Below are positions 53,276 through 62,376 of a stretch of 64,000 nt of DNA, one piece after another (position 1 is the first letter of the stretch; each line of letters begins with the position of its first letter). The stretch comes from Emergencia timonensis (GTDB taxonomy: Bacteria > Bacillota > Clostridia > Peptostreptococcales > Anaerovoracaceae). The notes beneath the pieces were generated by a model. That model was given only the letters and a program-made list of their open reading frames with translations, ran no database searches and was not told where the DNA came from. The stretch is from the NCBI RefSeq assembly GCF_900086585.1, contig NZ_FLKM01000008.1, forward strand, positions 558,001 through 622,000, in the 5' to 3' direction. The translations under genes and the position numbers were made by a program.

Positions 53276-54530
53276 CCGGCTGCTGTCCTTTTCTGTAGCG
53301 CTGTATGTGATCCTGGCGGTTTTGGCCGGGACAGTGTTTCTGAAAGGGGAAACTTCCAGCGGCAAAGAATATAAGGTGGAAATCAACCGCATCATAAATA
53401 GCTTATCCAAGGAAGCAAACCTGGATAAGCTTGATTTGCGTGGGTATCAATATGTGAAAAAGGCGGATTATATGCGCATCGGCGCGTCAGACCAGGCATA
53501 TGAGGATTTTTTTCGGGAAAACGACGCCTATCAGGTTGAAATCGTTCCCGCATATAGAGACGGCGTGGTGGACGGATTCTACCGATTTGAATATATATCG
53601 CCTAATGACGATTATAGAGGTGGGCTCCTGCTGCTGGAAGCGGCCATGGCCATCATGTTCCTCTGCGTCATGGGGATTTTGCTGTATTTGAAATATAAGC
53701 TGATTGCGCCTTTTTACCGGCTGAGTACACTGCCGGGAGAACTGGCGAAGGGACACTTAAAGACGGAAATCAAAGAGGAAAAGAGTCGCTTTTTTGGCCG
53801 CTTTGTCTGGGGGATCAGCCAGTTGCAGGATACATTAAACGTTACCAGAAAGAGGGAGCTGGAACTAGTGAGGCAGAAGAAACAGCTATTGTTGTCGCTG
53901 TCACACGATATCAAAACCCCTCTGAGCACCATCGGCTTATACGCCAAAGCTTTAGAAAAAGAGGTCTATCATACAGAAGATGAGAAAAAACATGCTGCCC
54001 ATCAGATTGGAGAAAAGGCAGTGGAAATCGAAAAGTATGTGGAAGAGATTATGCGGGCATCGAAGGACGATGTCATGGATATTCAGGTCGATATGGGTGA
54101 GTTTTATCTGGCCGATTTGGTAAAGAAGATTTTTTCTACCTACCGGGAAAAATGCGCTCTGCGTATGATTGATCTTGAGATAGGACCTTATGAGAACCTG
54201 TTACTTTGCGGCGATATGGACCGGTTGTGGGAAGTACTGGAGAATTTATTTGAAAACGCCTTTAAATATGGAGACGGCCGCCGCATTAAACTGGAATTTT
54301 ATGAAGAGGACTACTGCCAACTGATCCGAGTGTTCAACACAGGAGAACCGGTCAGTGATAACGACTTTAATCACATCTTTGAAAGTTTTTTCCGCGGGAG
54401 TAATAGCAGGGGCAAGCAGGGCAACGGCCTGGGGTTGTACATCTGCAGGGAAATCATGCAAAAGATGGACGGCGAGATCTTTGCCCAGAAAGAAGAGGAC
54501 GGGATGGCTTTCGTTTTGGTTCTGCGGTAA
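53262..54530 (+). CDS. sensor histidine kinase of the FtsX transporter system
   Basis: A 422-residue kinase: helix (8-28), outside loop of about 90 residues, helix (125-146), HAMP-like linker, HisKA with LSLSHDIKTPLSTI, and HATPase with N-box NLFENAFKYG and G-box GNGLGLYI. The sensing loop is longer than in BceS kinases, which have almost none, so it may bind a ligand itself. ATG at 53262 lies inside the regulator gene. Confidence 0.92.
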   Translation: MRKYNRLLSFSVALYVILAVLAGTVFLKGETSSGKEYKVEINRIINSLSKEANLDKLDLRGYQYVKKADYMRIGASDQAYEDFFRENDAYQVEIVPAYRDGVVDGFYRFEYISPNDDYRGGLLLLEAAMAIMFLCVMGILLYLKYKLIAPFYRLSTLPGELAKGHLKTEIKEEKSRFFGRFVWGISQLQDTLNVTRKRELELVRQKKQLLLSLSHDIKTPLSTIGLYAKALEKEVYHTEDEKKHAAHQIGEKAVEIEKYVEEIMRASKDDVMDIQVDMGEFYLADLVKKIFSTYREKCALRMIDLEIGPYENLLLCGDMDRLWEVLENLFENAFKYGDGRRIKLEFYEEDYCQLIRVFNTGEPVSDNDFNHIFESFFRGSNSRGKQGNGLGLYICREIMQKMDGEIFAQKEEDGMAFVLVLR

Positions 54531-54650
54531 ATATTTTTTTAATCTTCTCGAATTGCTTTTCTTTTGCGAATTAATAGGCGATCAAAAGAATCGTCAGCTT
54601 TTTCCATTGCAAAGCAGAAGGCAACGGCCTGGGGCGCAGGGAAGGGAGAT

Positions 54651-54734
54651 ATGCTGGTAAATTACTGGCATTTTCTGATCAATCTATCTACAAGTATAAT
54701 TCTTAATTTGTGCATAGGAAAACCTCCTAGATAG
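54651..54734 (+). CDS. 27-codon small hydrophobic ORF
   Basis: ATG at 54651 with GGGAAGGGAG before it encodes a 27-residue peptide with a hydrophobic centre (HFLINLSTSIILNLCI) and ending GKPPR. Its stop codon lies at the left arm of the inverted repeat. It resembles small membrane toxins of type I systems only in general form. No family recognised. Confidence 0.3.
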   Translation: MLVNYWHFLINLSTSIILNLCIGKPPR

Positions 54735-54764
54735 CTTTATTATTTTAACGGTCCATCTAGGAGG
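54723..54764. repeat. perfect 10-bp inverted repeat with AGGAGG ends
   Basis: CCTCCTAGAT (54723-54732) and ATCTAGGAGG (54755-54764) with a 22-base loop. Each strand has an outward-pointing AGGAGG 7-9 bases before an ATG (54774 on +, 54715 on -), opening frames of only 7 and 17 codons. Confidence 0.7.
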
Positions 54765-54865
54765 TAGCCTATCGATGAAGCTTCACATATTATTATAACT
54801 GCTTACCATTATAATGAAGATGGGTTCAAGAGCCGGCTTCAATTTGCTGACGTGTAATTAGGGCG

Positions 54866-56632
54866 CTATTGTTTGGCTGAAACTTTCCATTCACACCAAT
54901 TTTCATTACGAACAGGTTCTATAATATGATTCAATACAGCGCCGCTCCGAAGGTCTTTTATCATCTGCATTTCGTCCTCACTCATATCATATTCTAAATC
55001 TACGATGTTGCTTTTTAATTTGCCTCTGTAGATGACCCCGCTTTTGTCTATTATGGCACATTCAAGTGCTGCATTTCTGATATTGAATTCTGAATCGCCT
55101 ATCAATAAGTTTTGAACTAAAGCCGCCTTGCCGTCTTTTGCTGCAACAGCCAGCCCCCTGTCGATACCATATTTAAATTTAGCACGAGAATTCTTTTTAG
55201 AAACCATCTCTGTATCAAAGAGCGCATTATCTAAGCCACGCTGAACTTTTCCACTGTAAAGAATTTCATACGGTTCATTCTCGCTGCCTGTTAAAGAAAA
55301 AACTGCAACATGCCCTTTGTGATTTGTCATCGCTAAACTTCCGTCCTCACCCCAAGCATATGTCATTTTTTCTGAGGCTGGAAATACTTCAATCGGACCA
55401 TTGGAGGTCCAATTATCTGCATCAACCAGGTCCACAAAGTAAGTTCCATCTTTTACTGAGAAAACAGCTAAATATCTGTGATCACCGGATAAACTCATTT
55501 CTACATATTCAGCATCTTCATCTAGTGGATAAACCATGGCCAGTTCCTCGCTTAAAGGTTTCGGATTGGGTACTGTGGCGCTTCTTCTGCCCATCCGTAT
55601 TGTTGCAGTGGCTTTTACATCAATGGGGAGTTCATATACGCCATAACCTTCGTCAATTTGAGAAACATCCACAGAAGCCCCCTTGGCTGTTTTATTATTG
55701 ACTATGAAAAGCATTCTGTTTTTTAAGCCGTAGTCAGAGGCTGTTTTTCCCACATGAGAATCGTCAGCTTGATTTTCGCCGTCTGCTTTATATGACAGCC
55801 CTCCGGAAAGATCCGGATGAGACCACTTCTTTCCATCTTTGATATTTTCCTCCTGGATAACGAGTATGGGATCAAATTCATAAAAATCTTCACCTTGGCC
55901 CAACGGCTTTTCGATCTCTGTCTTATAACCCAAAGCTGTCTTGTAATCATAATCCTCTACTTTGGAAACCTTATATTTCTGATATTCATTCTCTATAACG
56001 GGGATTTTGAATACGCTATTCAAGGCTGTATACAGGTCCACCTCGCCATCATAGGCTGACGCGCCGTCTTCCGGAGAAAGCAGGCCTCTCCTATCATAGA
56101 CCTTTAAACCGGTCAGAGCATTATCCGAATTATATATCTTAGTGCCAAATTGGAATCGGAAGTTTACCGGATAAAAATCCAAGTAGTCCTTCAGTCTAAT
56201 CTTACCCTCTTCCCCAAGACCGCTCTTCGAGACTTTCTGCTGGATTTCGTTATAAAAAGCATGAATTTTTTTCTCCTGCAATCCGTCTAACCAGTCATAT
56301 TTTAGCTGCGTAAAGTAAGGTACCGTGGACCATCCTGTGAAACGGATATCGTCATAGACTATAGAGTCAACATTTTTAGCAAGTTCGCCCCTTTTAAAAG
56401 AAGATTCCGTTTTCTTTGTGCTGTAATCGAAACGATTGGTCCAATGAAGACCATCGGATGAACTAGCTCTGAAGCCCACCGTCAATCCATCTGCCATATC
56501 GCTGTTGCCCGAGATTGTTTCTTCTGTCAGCGTGACTTCACCGACCTTGCCGTTCACGAAAGTCCAGCCATAAACAGTCATCCCAATGGAGAGGACCGTC
56601 ACCGCCACAAATATTATAATTGACTTTTTCAT
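54866..56632 (-). CDS. unknown exported or anchored protein of an ABC transporter operon
   Basis: A 588-residue protein with an N-terminal hydrophobic helix (about residues 3-22) after a basic start; the remainder is soluble and should be outside the cell. I do not recognise a domain. Repeated short beta segments in the second half (YLAVFSVKDGTYFVDLVD, GSLAMTNHKGHVAVFSLTG) look like propeller blades. It follows the ATPase gene by 43 bases, so it may be a binding or regulatory part of that transporter. ATG 56632 was chosen because GGAGAGT lies upstream. Confidence 0.75.
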   Translation of the reverse strand: MKKSIIIFVAVTVLSIGMTVYGWTFVNGKVGEVTLTEETISGNSDMADGLTVGFRASSSDGLHWTNRFDYSTKKTESSFKRGELAKNVDSIVYDDIRFTGWSTVPYFTQLKYDWLDGLQEKKIHAFYNEIQQKVSKSGLGEEGKIRLKDYLDFYPVNFRFQFGTKIYNSDNALTGLKVYDRRGLLSPEDGASAYDGEVDLYTALNSVFKIPVIENEYQKYKVSKVEDYDYKTALGYKTEIEKPLGQGEDFYEFDPILVIQEENIKDGKKWSHPDLSGGLSYKADGENQADDSHVGKTASDYGLKNRMLFIVNNKTAKGASVDVSQIDEGYGVYELPIDVKATATIRMGRRSATVPNPKPLSEELAMVYPLDEDAEYVEMSLSGDHRYLAVFSVKDGTYFVDLVDADNWTSNGPIEVFPASEKMTYAWGEDGSLAMTNHKGHVAVFSLTGSENEPYEILYSGKVQRGLDNALFDTEMVSKKNSRAKFKYGIDRGLAVAAKDGKAALVQNLLIGDSEFNIRNAALECAIIDKSGVIYRGKLKSNIVDLEYDMSEDEMQMIKDLRSGAVLNHIIEPVRNENWCEWKVSAKQ

Positions 56633-56675
56633 AATAGATGACTCTCCTTTTATTCTTATCATCTTTCTCTCAGTA

Positions 56676-57398
56676 TTACTTCATTTGATCAACAGCCTTT
56701 CTAATGCGGTCTGCCCTGTAATCATATTTTTCCTTTACAATTTCAATTAATGTACTTCCTGACTTTTCTATGTCGTCTACGCTGAGATCATCTATAATCT
56801 CACTTTTTCTTATGAGGATTGCCCTGTCAATATAATCTGCAATTTCCTCAATCAAATGAGTAGAGATGATAACTGTCTCGTCCTCATTTAAAACGCTTAC
56901 CAAAACTTCGTAGAAGTCTTCCCTGTTAAACACATCGTTGCCGGCGAAAGGCTCATCCATGAATATGTAATCTGCCCCCTGGCTGATTGCCAGTACCACT
57001 TCAAACTGGTTTTGTTGTCCCAGACTGAACTCGCTAATTTTTTTCTTCGTTGGCAATTCAAAGAATTCCATCAGAGCCTCATATCTTTTTTCATTAAACT
57101 GGGGGAACTGCATCTTGTAAAACAACTTGTGATCCTCAGCTGTAATAGACGGAAAGAAAGAATGGTCGCCAGTTGCAAAAGACAACCTGGATATATTGCT
57201 TTCATCAATTTTTTTTCCATCCAATGTGATCTCACCTTCAAAGGTCAGGAAACCCATAATACATTTCATAAATGTGGTTTTTCCGGCACCGTTAGCACCA
57301 AAGAGACCGATGACCTGCCCCTTAGGAATTTGAAGATTGCAATTTGCGAGAGCAATCTTTTCCTTATATTTCTTAGATACGTTTCTAATCTCAATCAT
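56676..57398 (-). CDS. ABC transporter ATP-binding protein (YtrB-like)
   Basis: A 240-residue ATPase: Walker A GANGAGKTT, signature FSLGQQNQFE (LGQQ in place of LSGGQ), Walker B YIFMDEP and H-loop STHLIEE. The altered signature is common in YtrB/EcsA-like exporters. It is 59 bases after the permease gene and has GGAGG before its ATG. No GntR-type regulator, which usually opens such operons, is present. Confidence 0.9.
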   Translation of the reverse strand: MIEIRNVSKKYKEKIALANCNLQIPKGQVIGLFGANGAGKTTFMKCIMGFLTFEGEITLDGKKIDESNISRLSFATGDHSFFPSITAEDHKLFYKMQFPQFNEKRYEALMEFFELPTKKKISEFSLGQQNQFEVVLAISQGADYIFMDEPFAGNDVFNREDFYEVLVSVLNEDETVIISTHLIEEIADYIDRAILIRKSEIIDDLSVDDIEKSGSTLIEIVKEKYDYRADRIRKAVDQMK

Positions 57399-57457
57399 TT
57401 TCCGTCCTCCTTAATGATTCTGCTTAATGTCCGCAAGCGTCACCAAGCGGCCAGGCG

Positions 57458-58876
57458 CTAATTGCAGAATGGTAAAATGTGTGATAGGTAATCCGGATGA
57501 AGTGCAACTTCCGGTGTTCCGAGAACATACACGACTAAATCAATTGCGGTATGCAGGGTCATGATCATCGCTATAAAAAATGCCTGTATGACGGGTGAGA
57601 CCCAAATCGTCCGTGGATACTCTTTTCTATTCGGCAGCCTCTTCATAACATATACGCTTTTCGTCTCCTTATTATAGTACTCATAATTCCAATATGCCTG
57701 AAGAAGGACTACCAGTAAAATTGCTATTATGTACCCGTAATAGGTGTGTTCCTGCATATCCCAGAAGTAAGGCATCCTTACGCCGGAGTCTATCGTTACC
57801 CCTTTGATGCTGTTTTTGATCAGATCCAGCTGCATCAGATATCTGCCAAAGAACAATAAATGTTCGGCAATCCCTATAAAAATACAAACGCCGAAGAAAA
57901 AGTTGGCTCTTTCCAGATTGCTCCCTAGGGGCATGAATCTGCGCCTCAGCCAGACTGGATTTAGCTTTTTCAGTCCGTTTCTCATGCCATGTTCCGTACC
58001 TCTGCCATATCGCTTAAGCAAGGACGGGTCATAGGTTTCAGCTGCGCTGTTGACTTCAAGACGAATGCTGTCATCAAATTCCGTACTGTCCAAGTCCATG
58101 ATGCCTATGTATTTATTAACCATAAACGGATCGCCCTTAGGGCGTTTCTCTCTTGAAATCACATCTCCAAAGGAAAAGGCAGCGTAAAAAATTAGAAGCA
58201 GAATGGCCATAAGTATATAGCTGTTCTCAGAGAGATAAGTCCAAATAAGAAACATGGGAACGATTACCAGCGCCACGCCGGCTGATTGCCTTCCGTTATG
58301 CCAGCCGAAATAACATGACCTGGCACATTCGCCTGCTAAAGCCAGTGCGGCAACAATGTTAAAGATGATGATAGTTGGATGTGCAATGGGAATCAAAACA
58401 TGGCCTATTTCTGTCCTTAATAGACCGAGAGCAAGTTTGGTGTCAATACCGGTGGCGCCTGCCATGGTCAGCCCTATCTTTCCAATCCCATATAAAGAAG
58501 CAATTGCCACGCCCCAAAATATAAGGATTATAGCAAGGTAGTAAAAGAAGATTATGAGAAAAGATGAAATCGGTGATAAGCCCAATCTTCTCATCGTGTA
58601 TCCAATCGTTGCATGGGTCGCCTTCAGGGATTTCTTTCCATTTAATGAATTTACTACTGTCATCAGCCCTATCACGTTTATTGTAATAAACAGTAAGACA
58701 GCCCACACCCCACCGAAAGCGCGTTCCATGAGCATATAGGAACTAGTATCATAGGGGTTGCCGATTCTCAATAAGAAAATTACCAGAAAACTCAACGGAA
58801 TGGCACCGACAAGGAGCAGAATTTTTCTGTGACTCGCTCTATTGTATAAGAAAATTAAAGATAAATATTTGTTCAA
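57458..58876 (-). CDS. ABC-type membrane permease partner of the YtrB-like ATPase
   Basis: A 472-residue membrane protein with about 10-12 helices and a cytoplasmic loop of some 80 residues in the middle (FGDVISREKRPKGDPFMVNKYIG...). It has no clear motif; identification rests on hydropathy and on the ATPase gene that follows. It uses TTG at 58876 with AGGAGGTACC upstream. The substrate is unknown; with the exported 588-aa protein the three genes probably form one operon. Confidence 0.75.
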   Translation of the reverse strand: MNKYLSLIFLYNRASHRKILLLVGAIPLSFLVIFLLRIGNPYDTSSYMLMERAFGGVWAVLLFITINVIGLMTVVNSLNGKKSLKATHATIGYTMRRLGLSPISSFLIIFFYYLAIILIFWGVAIASLYGIGKIGLTMAGATGIDTKLALGLLRTEIGHVLIPIAHPTIIIFNIVAALALAGECARSCYFGWHNGRQSAGVALVIVPMFLIWTYLSENSYILMAILLLIFYAAFSFGDVISREKRPKGDPFMVNKYIGIMDLDSTEFDDSIRLEVNSAAETYDPSLLKRYGRGTEHGMRNGLKKLNPVWLRRRFMPLGSNLERANFFFGVCIFIGIAEHLLFFGRYLMQLDLIKNSIKGVTIDSGVRMPYFWDMQEHTYYGYIIAILLVVLLQAYWNYEYYNKETKSVYVMKRLPNRKEYPRTIWVSPVIQAFFIAMIMTLHTAIDLVVYVLGTPEVALHPDYLSHILPFCN

Positions 58877-59084
58877 TCAGGGTACCTCCTAACTTATAAT
58901 GATGTGATGATTACGCATTTACCAATTTTGACATTAAAGTGTTTCGAAGAATTATCCTAATATGGTTAAAATATATTTAAGTATAACATATTTTGATGGA
59001 AATTTCAAATTATTCTGTTAAAAACGAAGAACGCTGTCTTATTAGAAGAGAATATTGTCCAATATGTCTCAAAGTTAAATATAA

Positions 59085-60464
59085 CTACTTCTCCTCTATC
59101 ATTTTCTCGATATCGATCTCATATTTCTCCAGCTTGTAGCGCAGATTCTGCCGGGTGATGGACAAAGCCCTGGCGGCGGCTGACAGCGTGCGGTGCTGCG
59201 TGAGCGTTTTGATGATGATATCCTTTTCGAAGGCTTTGACCCGTTGATCCAGCGACCTTGAGTCGTCATCTATCGGTGTATTTTCGTAATACTTGATGGA
59301 GGCGAGGAGATAGGCGGGGATGTTTTCTCTCGTCAGGAAGCCGTCATCTACAATATTGAAGCATCCTTCGATGATGTTTTTCAGTTCCCTGACATTTCCC
59401 GCCCAAGAATAGTTCCTCAGCACTTCCAGGGCATCCTCCGTAATTCCCAAAATATTTCGATGCATCGTCTTATTAAAATAATTGATAAAATAATCCGTCA
59501 AAAAAGGGATATCGCTTTTGCGCTCGCGCAGGGGCGGGATGGTAATTTGTACAGGGGAAAGGCGGTAGTAAAGATCTGTCCTGACTTTTCCTTGATTGAG
59601 AACGACTTCCGGCTTCTCATTGACGGCGGAGATAATGCGCACATCAAAAGCAACATCCTTTTCGCAGCCGATTCGTCTGACTTTTTTTTCTTCCAGAACC
59701 CGCAGAATTTTACTCTGCATGTTGATATCCATAGAATTGATTTCATCGAGGAATAATGTGCCGCTGTCTGCCAACTCGAAAAGCCCCTTGCGATTCTCGG
59801 CACCCGTGTAGCTCCCTTTGACGGTTCCGAAGAAAATACTTTCCAAAAGCGTATTTGGGATAGCAGAACAATTTTGCACGATGAACGGTCCGTCCTTCCT
59901 CTTACTGGCGCTGTGGATGGACTGCGCAAAGAGTTCTTTGCCCGTGCCCGTTTCTCCGTAAATTAAAACAGAAGAGCTGGTGGAAGCGATTTTGAGAAGA
60001 TTGTCTTTTAGCTGGATCATATGCTCATCTTTGGTAATGATATCGCTGGCAGTGAACAAGTTGGCGGGGTTGGCAGGCTTGTTCTGCACAATGGAGAGGC
60101 GGTCGTGCTCGTTGGTGATATAAACGGAAACGTCGATGGCGCCGATCAACTGACCGTTCGCATCTGTCAGCGGCATGGTCGTATTGATCGCTTTGATCCG
60201 CACACCTATGCAGTTATCGTACTCCTGAAAATAATTTAGAATCGGCTCGCCCGTGCGCAGTACAGTGAGTAAAGTGCTGCTCTGCTCGTCGAGACTTGGA
60301 AAAACGTCCAGCACATGTTTATTCAAGGCATCTTCCGCGGAAAGCGGGTTGATGTTGGGCCGGTAATTAAAATAATATCTGATGATTCCTTCTTTATCGA
60401 CGGCAGCCAGACCGTCGATATTTTTATAGAGCTTCATGGCCTTTTCTATATATTTCGATAACAC
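59085..60464 (-). CDS. sigma-54-dependent enhancer-binding activator
   Basis: A 459-residue activator: an N-terminal PAS-like sensory part (1-130; residues 10-35 and 95-115), AAA+ domain (about 145-380) with Walker A GETGTGKE, the sigma-54 contact loop as GSYTGA in place of GAFTGA, Walker B TLFLDEI, and a Fis-type helix-turn-helix at the C-terminus (TLSAAARALSITRQNLRYKLEKY). GTG start with AAAGGAGG 6 bases upstream. It diverges from the amidinotransferase operon, whose -24/-12 promoter it should activate; RocR, the arginine-catabolism activator, has this architecture. Confidence 0.93.
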   Translation of the reverse strand: MLSKYIEKAMKLYKNIDGLAAVDKEGIIRYYFNYRPNINPLSAEDALNKHVLDVFPSLDEQSSTLLTVLRTGEPILNYFQEYDNCIGVRIKAINTTMPLTDANGQLIGAIDVSVYITNEHDRLSIVQNKPANPANLFTASDIITKDEHMIQLKDNLLKIASTSSSVLIYGETGTGKELFAQSIHSASKRKDGPFIVQNCSAIPNTLLESIFFGTVKGSYTGAENRKGLFELADSGTLFLDEINSMDINMQSKILRVLEEKKVRRIGCEKDVAFDVRIISAVNEKPEVVLNQGKVRTDLYYRLSPVQITIPPLRERKSDIPFLTDYFINYFNKTMHRNILGITEDALEVLRNYSWAGNVRELKNIIEGCFNIVDDGFLTRENIPAYLLASIKYYENTPIDDDSRSLDQRVKAFEKDIIIKTLTQHRTLSAAARALSITRQNLRYKLEKYEIDIEKMIEEK

Positions 60465-60485
60465 GGAAAGCCTCCTTTCTCTACT

Positions 60486-60500
60486 AACTATAGTATAGTT
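60486..60500. promoter_or_regulatory. candidate upstream activator sequence
   Basis: AACTATA-G-TATAGTT is a perfect 15-base palindrome between the activator gene and the sigma-54 promoter, about 100 bases upstream of the -24 box. A second dyad GTGAAA-N10-TTTCAC lies at 60567-60588. Either could bind the activator. Confidence 0.5.
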
Positions 60501-60598
60501 GTGCAGACTTTTTTTACAAGAAGAAAATAATTATTTTACAAAATGCGCTTTTTGCAGAGTTGACAGGTGAAAAACCTTGAGATTTCACAAAAAAATCT

Positions 60599-60614
60599 TG
60601 GCACAGCTTTTGCT
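60599..60614 (+). promoter_or_regulatory. sigma-54 (-24/-12) promoter of the amidinotransferase operon
   Basis: TGGCACA-N4-TTGCT matches the consensus TGGCACRNNNNTTGCW at every position, with GG at 60600-60601 and GC at 60612-60613. Transcription should begin near 60625, giving a leader of about 35 bases before the ATG at 60659. Confidence 0.9.
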
Positions 60615-60658
60615 CATATATACGCAAAGTCATTAGAATGAGAAAGGAGAAAGAAAAT

Positions 60659-61609
60659 ATGCACGATACGTTAGAGAAGAAGGCCTTTGACCCCTTAGGC
60701 GGAGATAAATGGTTCCCAAAAGAAACCTGGTTTGAGGAAGATATGCCTGAATATTGGGGAGACTGGGGCTGCCATTCAGAGGTCGATGAGCTGAAAGCCG
60801 TTTTGATGCGAAGACCGGGAGCTGAAGTCGATGATTTTAACTTTCGAGAGGTGAGATTCCGCACGGAGATCGACCCTGCGCGGTTCAGAGCCCAGCACGA
60901 TAAACTGGCGGATTTTTATCGGAGCAAAGGTATCGCCGTCCATTACGTGGAAGAGCAAAGAAAGGATCGGCCCAATGCCCTGTTTTGCAGGGATCTGCTT
61001 CTGATGACGCCGGAAGGTGCGATTATCTGCCGGCCGGCCATGGCGGCGAGAAGAGGGGAAGAGACGGCAGTTGCGAGAACCGTTGCCAACTTGAACATCC
61101 CTATCATCAAGACCATCAATGCGGACGGCTACTTTGAAGGCGCCAATGTCATGTGGGTCGATCGGGAAACCGTGATTTTGGCCATCGGTGCAAGAACCAA
61201 CAGGGCGGGCGCTGAGCAAGTCGCCGCAGAACTGAAACGGATCGGCGTCAAAGAGATCATCTACATGCAGACGCCTTGCGGGCAGGCGCACATTGACGGC
61301 GTATTCAACATCGCCAGCCATGACCTGGTCTACATGTATCCCTCCCAGGTTCCATACAGCGTGGTTGACGCCATGAAGAAAAAGAGCTACAGGATTCTGG
61401 AGTGCCCGGATACCAGGGAGTGCAAAGAAGGCTTTGGCGTCAATTTTGTCGCGATCAGACCCGGGGAAATTGTCATGCCGGCAGGCAACGACAGATCCAG
61501 GGAAATTTTGGAGAGTAACGGCGTCAAAGTTCATGTGGTAGAATACGACGAAGTTGTCAAAGCGTGGGGCGGCATGCACTGCTGCACTGCTTTCCTGAAA
61601 AGGGGATAG
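60659..61609 (+). CDS. amidinotransferase/arginine deiminase superfamily enzyme
   Basis: A 316-residue guanidino-group-modifying enzyme (pentein fold). The catalytic Cys is probably Cys308 in GGMHCCTAF (Cys309 next to it), the His/Asp pair is His211 in AHIDGVFN, and early acidic residues are in DDFNFREVRF. EGANVMWVDR and GARTN are typical of the group that includes dimethylarginine dimethylaminohydrolase, arginine deiminase and amidinotransferases. Substrate not clear; arginine or a derivative fits the RocR-like activator. The ATG at 60659 has AAAGGAG upstream and lies 45 bases after the -12 element. Confidence 0.83.
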   Translation: MHDTLEKKAFDPLGGDKWFPKETWFEEDMPEYWGDWGCHSEVDELKAVLMRRPGAEVDDFNFREVRFRTEIDPARFRAQHDKLADFYRSKGIAVHYVEEQRKDRPNALFCRDLLLMTPEGAIICRPAMAARRGEETAVARTVANLNIPIIKTINADGYFEGANVMWVDRETVILAIGARTNRAGAEQVAAELKRIGVKEIIYMQTPCGQAHIDGVFNIASHDLVYMYPSQVPYSVVDAMKKKSYRILECPDTRECKEGFGVNFVAIRPGEIVMPAGNDRSREILESNGVKVHVVEYDEVVKAWGGMHCCTAFLKRG

Positions 61610-61611
61610 CG

Positions 61612-62352
61612 ATGAACGACATGCCAACCTTACTGCCGTCAATCTTCTTGCTGGTGATTTTCTTCCTGGGCTATTTTATACAACAGATTACAGGATTTGG
61701 CGCGGCCATCTTCTGCCTTCCCTTTGCACTGCTCGTACTGCCGAGAGAAGTCTTCATGCCAGCGGCATGGCTTTTTACAGGGGCACAGTCCATCTTCATT
61801 TTGATTCGTCAGAGAAAGAAGATAAATGTTCGACAGCTGATGATCGTGCTGACCCTGGCGGTTCTCTTTGGACCGATTTCGGCTGACTATCTGCTCGCTC
61901 ACGTCTCTGAAGGGCTGATTAAAATTTGTCTGGGCTTGTTCATCATCGTGAACTCTGCCTATGAGCTTCATGGAATATACAAAGGGAAAAAGAAGAAGGG
62001 ACTGAGACTTTGGCACTATCTTTATCCGATCGGAAGCGGAGCCCTGCAGTCGGCCTATGGTATCGGCGGCCCCTTGCTGATCGCATACCTGAATAAGACC
62101 ATCGAGGATAAGGATGCGCTGCGCAGCACCGTCTGCGGCTACTGGGCAGTGCTGAATACCTTTCTTCTGGGCAAGTATATTGTTTCTGGTCAGATGACAA
62201 GTGTCTCGGCAGGGGTCTGCCTGATGCTGCTGCCAGCAGTCATCGCGGGCGCAATTGCGGGTGGTTTCGTATTAAAAAAAATTAACCAGAGAACTTTTTC
62301 GGTAGCGGTTCACTGTGTGCTGATGGGTTCCGCAATCTTTATGATCATTTAA
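61612..62352 (+). CDS. TauE/SafE family membrane transporter
   Basis: A 246-residue membrane protein with about eight helices, in two similar halves as in TauE/SafE: FIQQITGFGAAIFCLP in the first and ALQSAYGIGGPLLIAYL in the second. Such proteins export or import sulfite, organosulfonates and other anions. It begins three bases after the amidinotransferase stop, with AAAAGGGG inside that gene, so it belongs to the sigma-54 operon. The substrate is open. Confidence 0.87.
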   Translation: MNDMPTLLPSIFLLVIFFLGYFIQQITGFGAAIFCLPFALLVLPREVFMPAAWLFTGAQSIFILIRQRKKINVRQLMIVLTLAVLFGPISADYLLAHVSEGLIKICLGLFIIVNSAYELHGIYKGKKKKGLRLWHYLYPIGSGALQSAYGIGGPLLIAYLNKTIEDKDALRSTVCGYWAVLNTFLLGKYIVSGQMTSVSAGVCLMLLPAVIAGAIAGGFVLKKINQRTFSVAVHCVLMGSAIFMII

Positions 62353-62376
62353 ATCAAGGAAAGAAAGGAGCAAAAA

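Larger units (their letters stand above)
54531..54865. other. intergenic region with tiny ORFs, inverted repeat and a kinase-like remnant
   Basis: 335 bases. A block near 54612-54634 repeats part of the ATP-binding G-box segment of the kinase gene just upstream (shared run GGCAACGGCCTGGGG). Then comes a 27-codon ORF, a perfect 10-bp inverted repeat (54723-54764), a short antisense ORF (54662-54715) and, after the repeat, the stop of the next leftward gene. No terminator was seen for the kinase gene. Confidence 0.5.

Noticed and set aside
49423..54530. True BceAB-type bacitracin detoxification module
   Set aside because: The permease has two FtsX units with two large outside domains and the kinase has a sensing loop of about 90 residues, unlike BceB and BceS; only the gene grouping is similar.
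60776..61642. 288-codon open frame on the minus strand
   Set aside because: Antisense to the amidinotransferase gene, whose catalytic Cys and His motifs and perfect sigma-54 promoter leave no doubt about the real strand.
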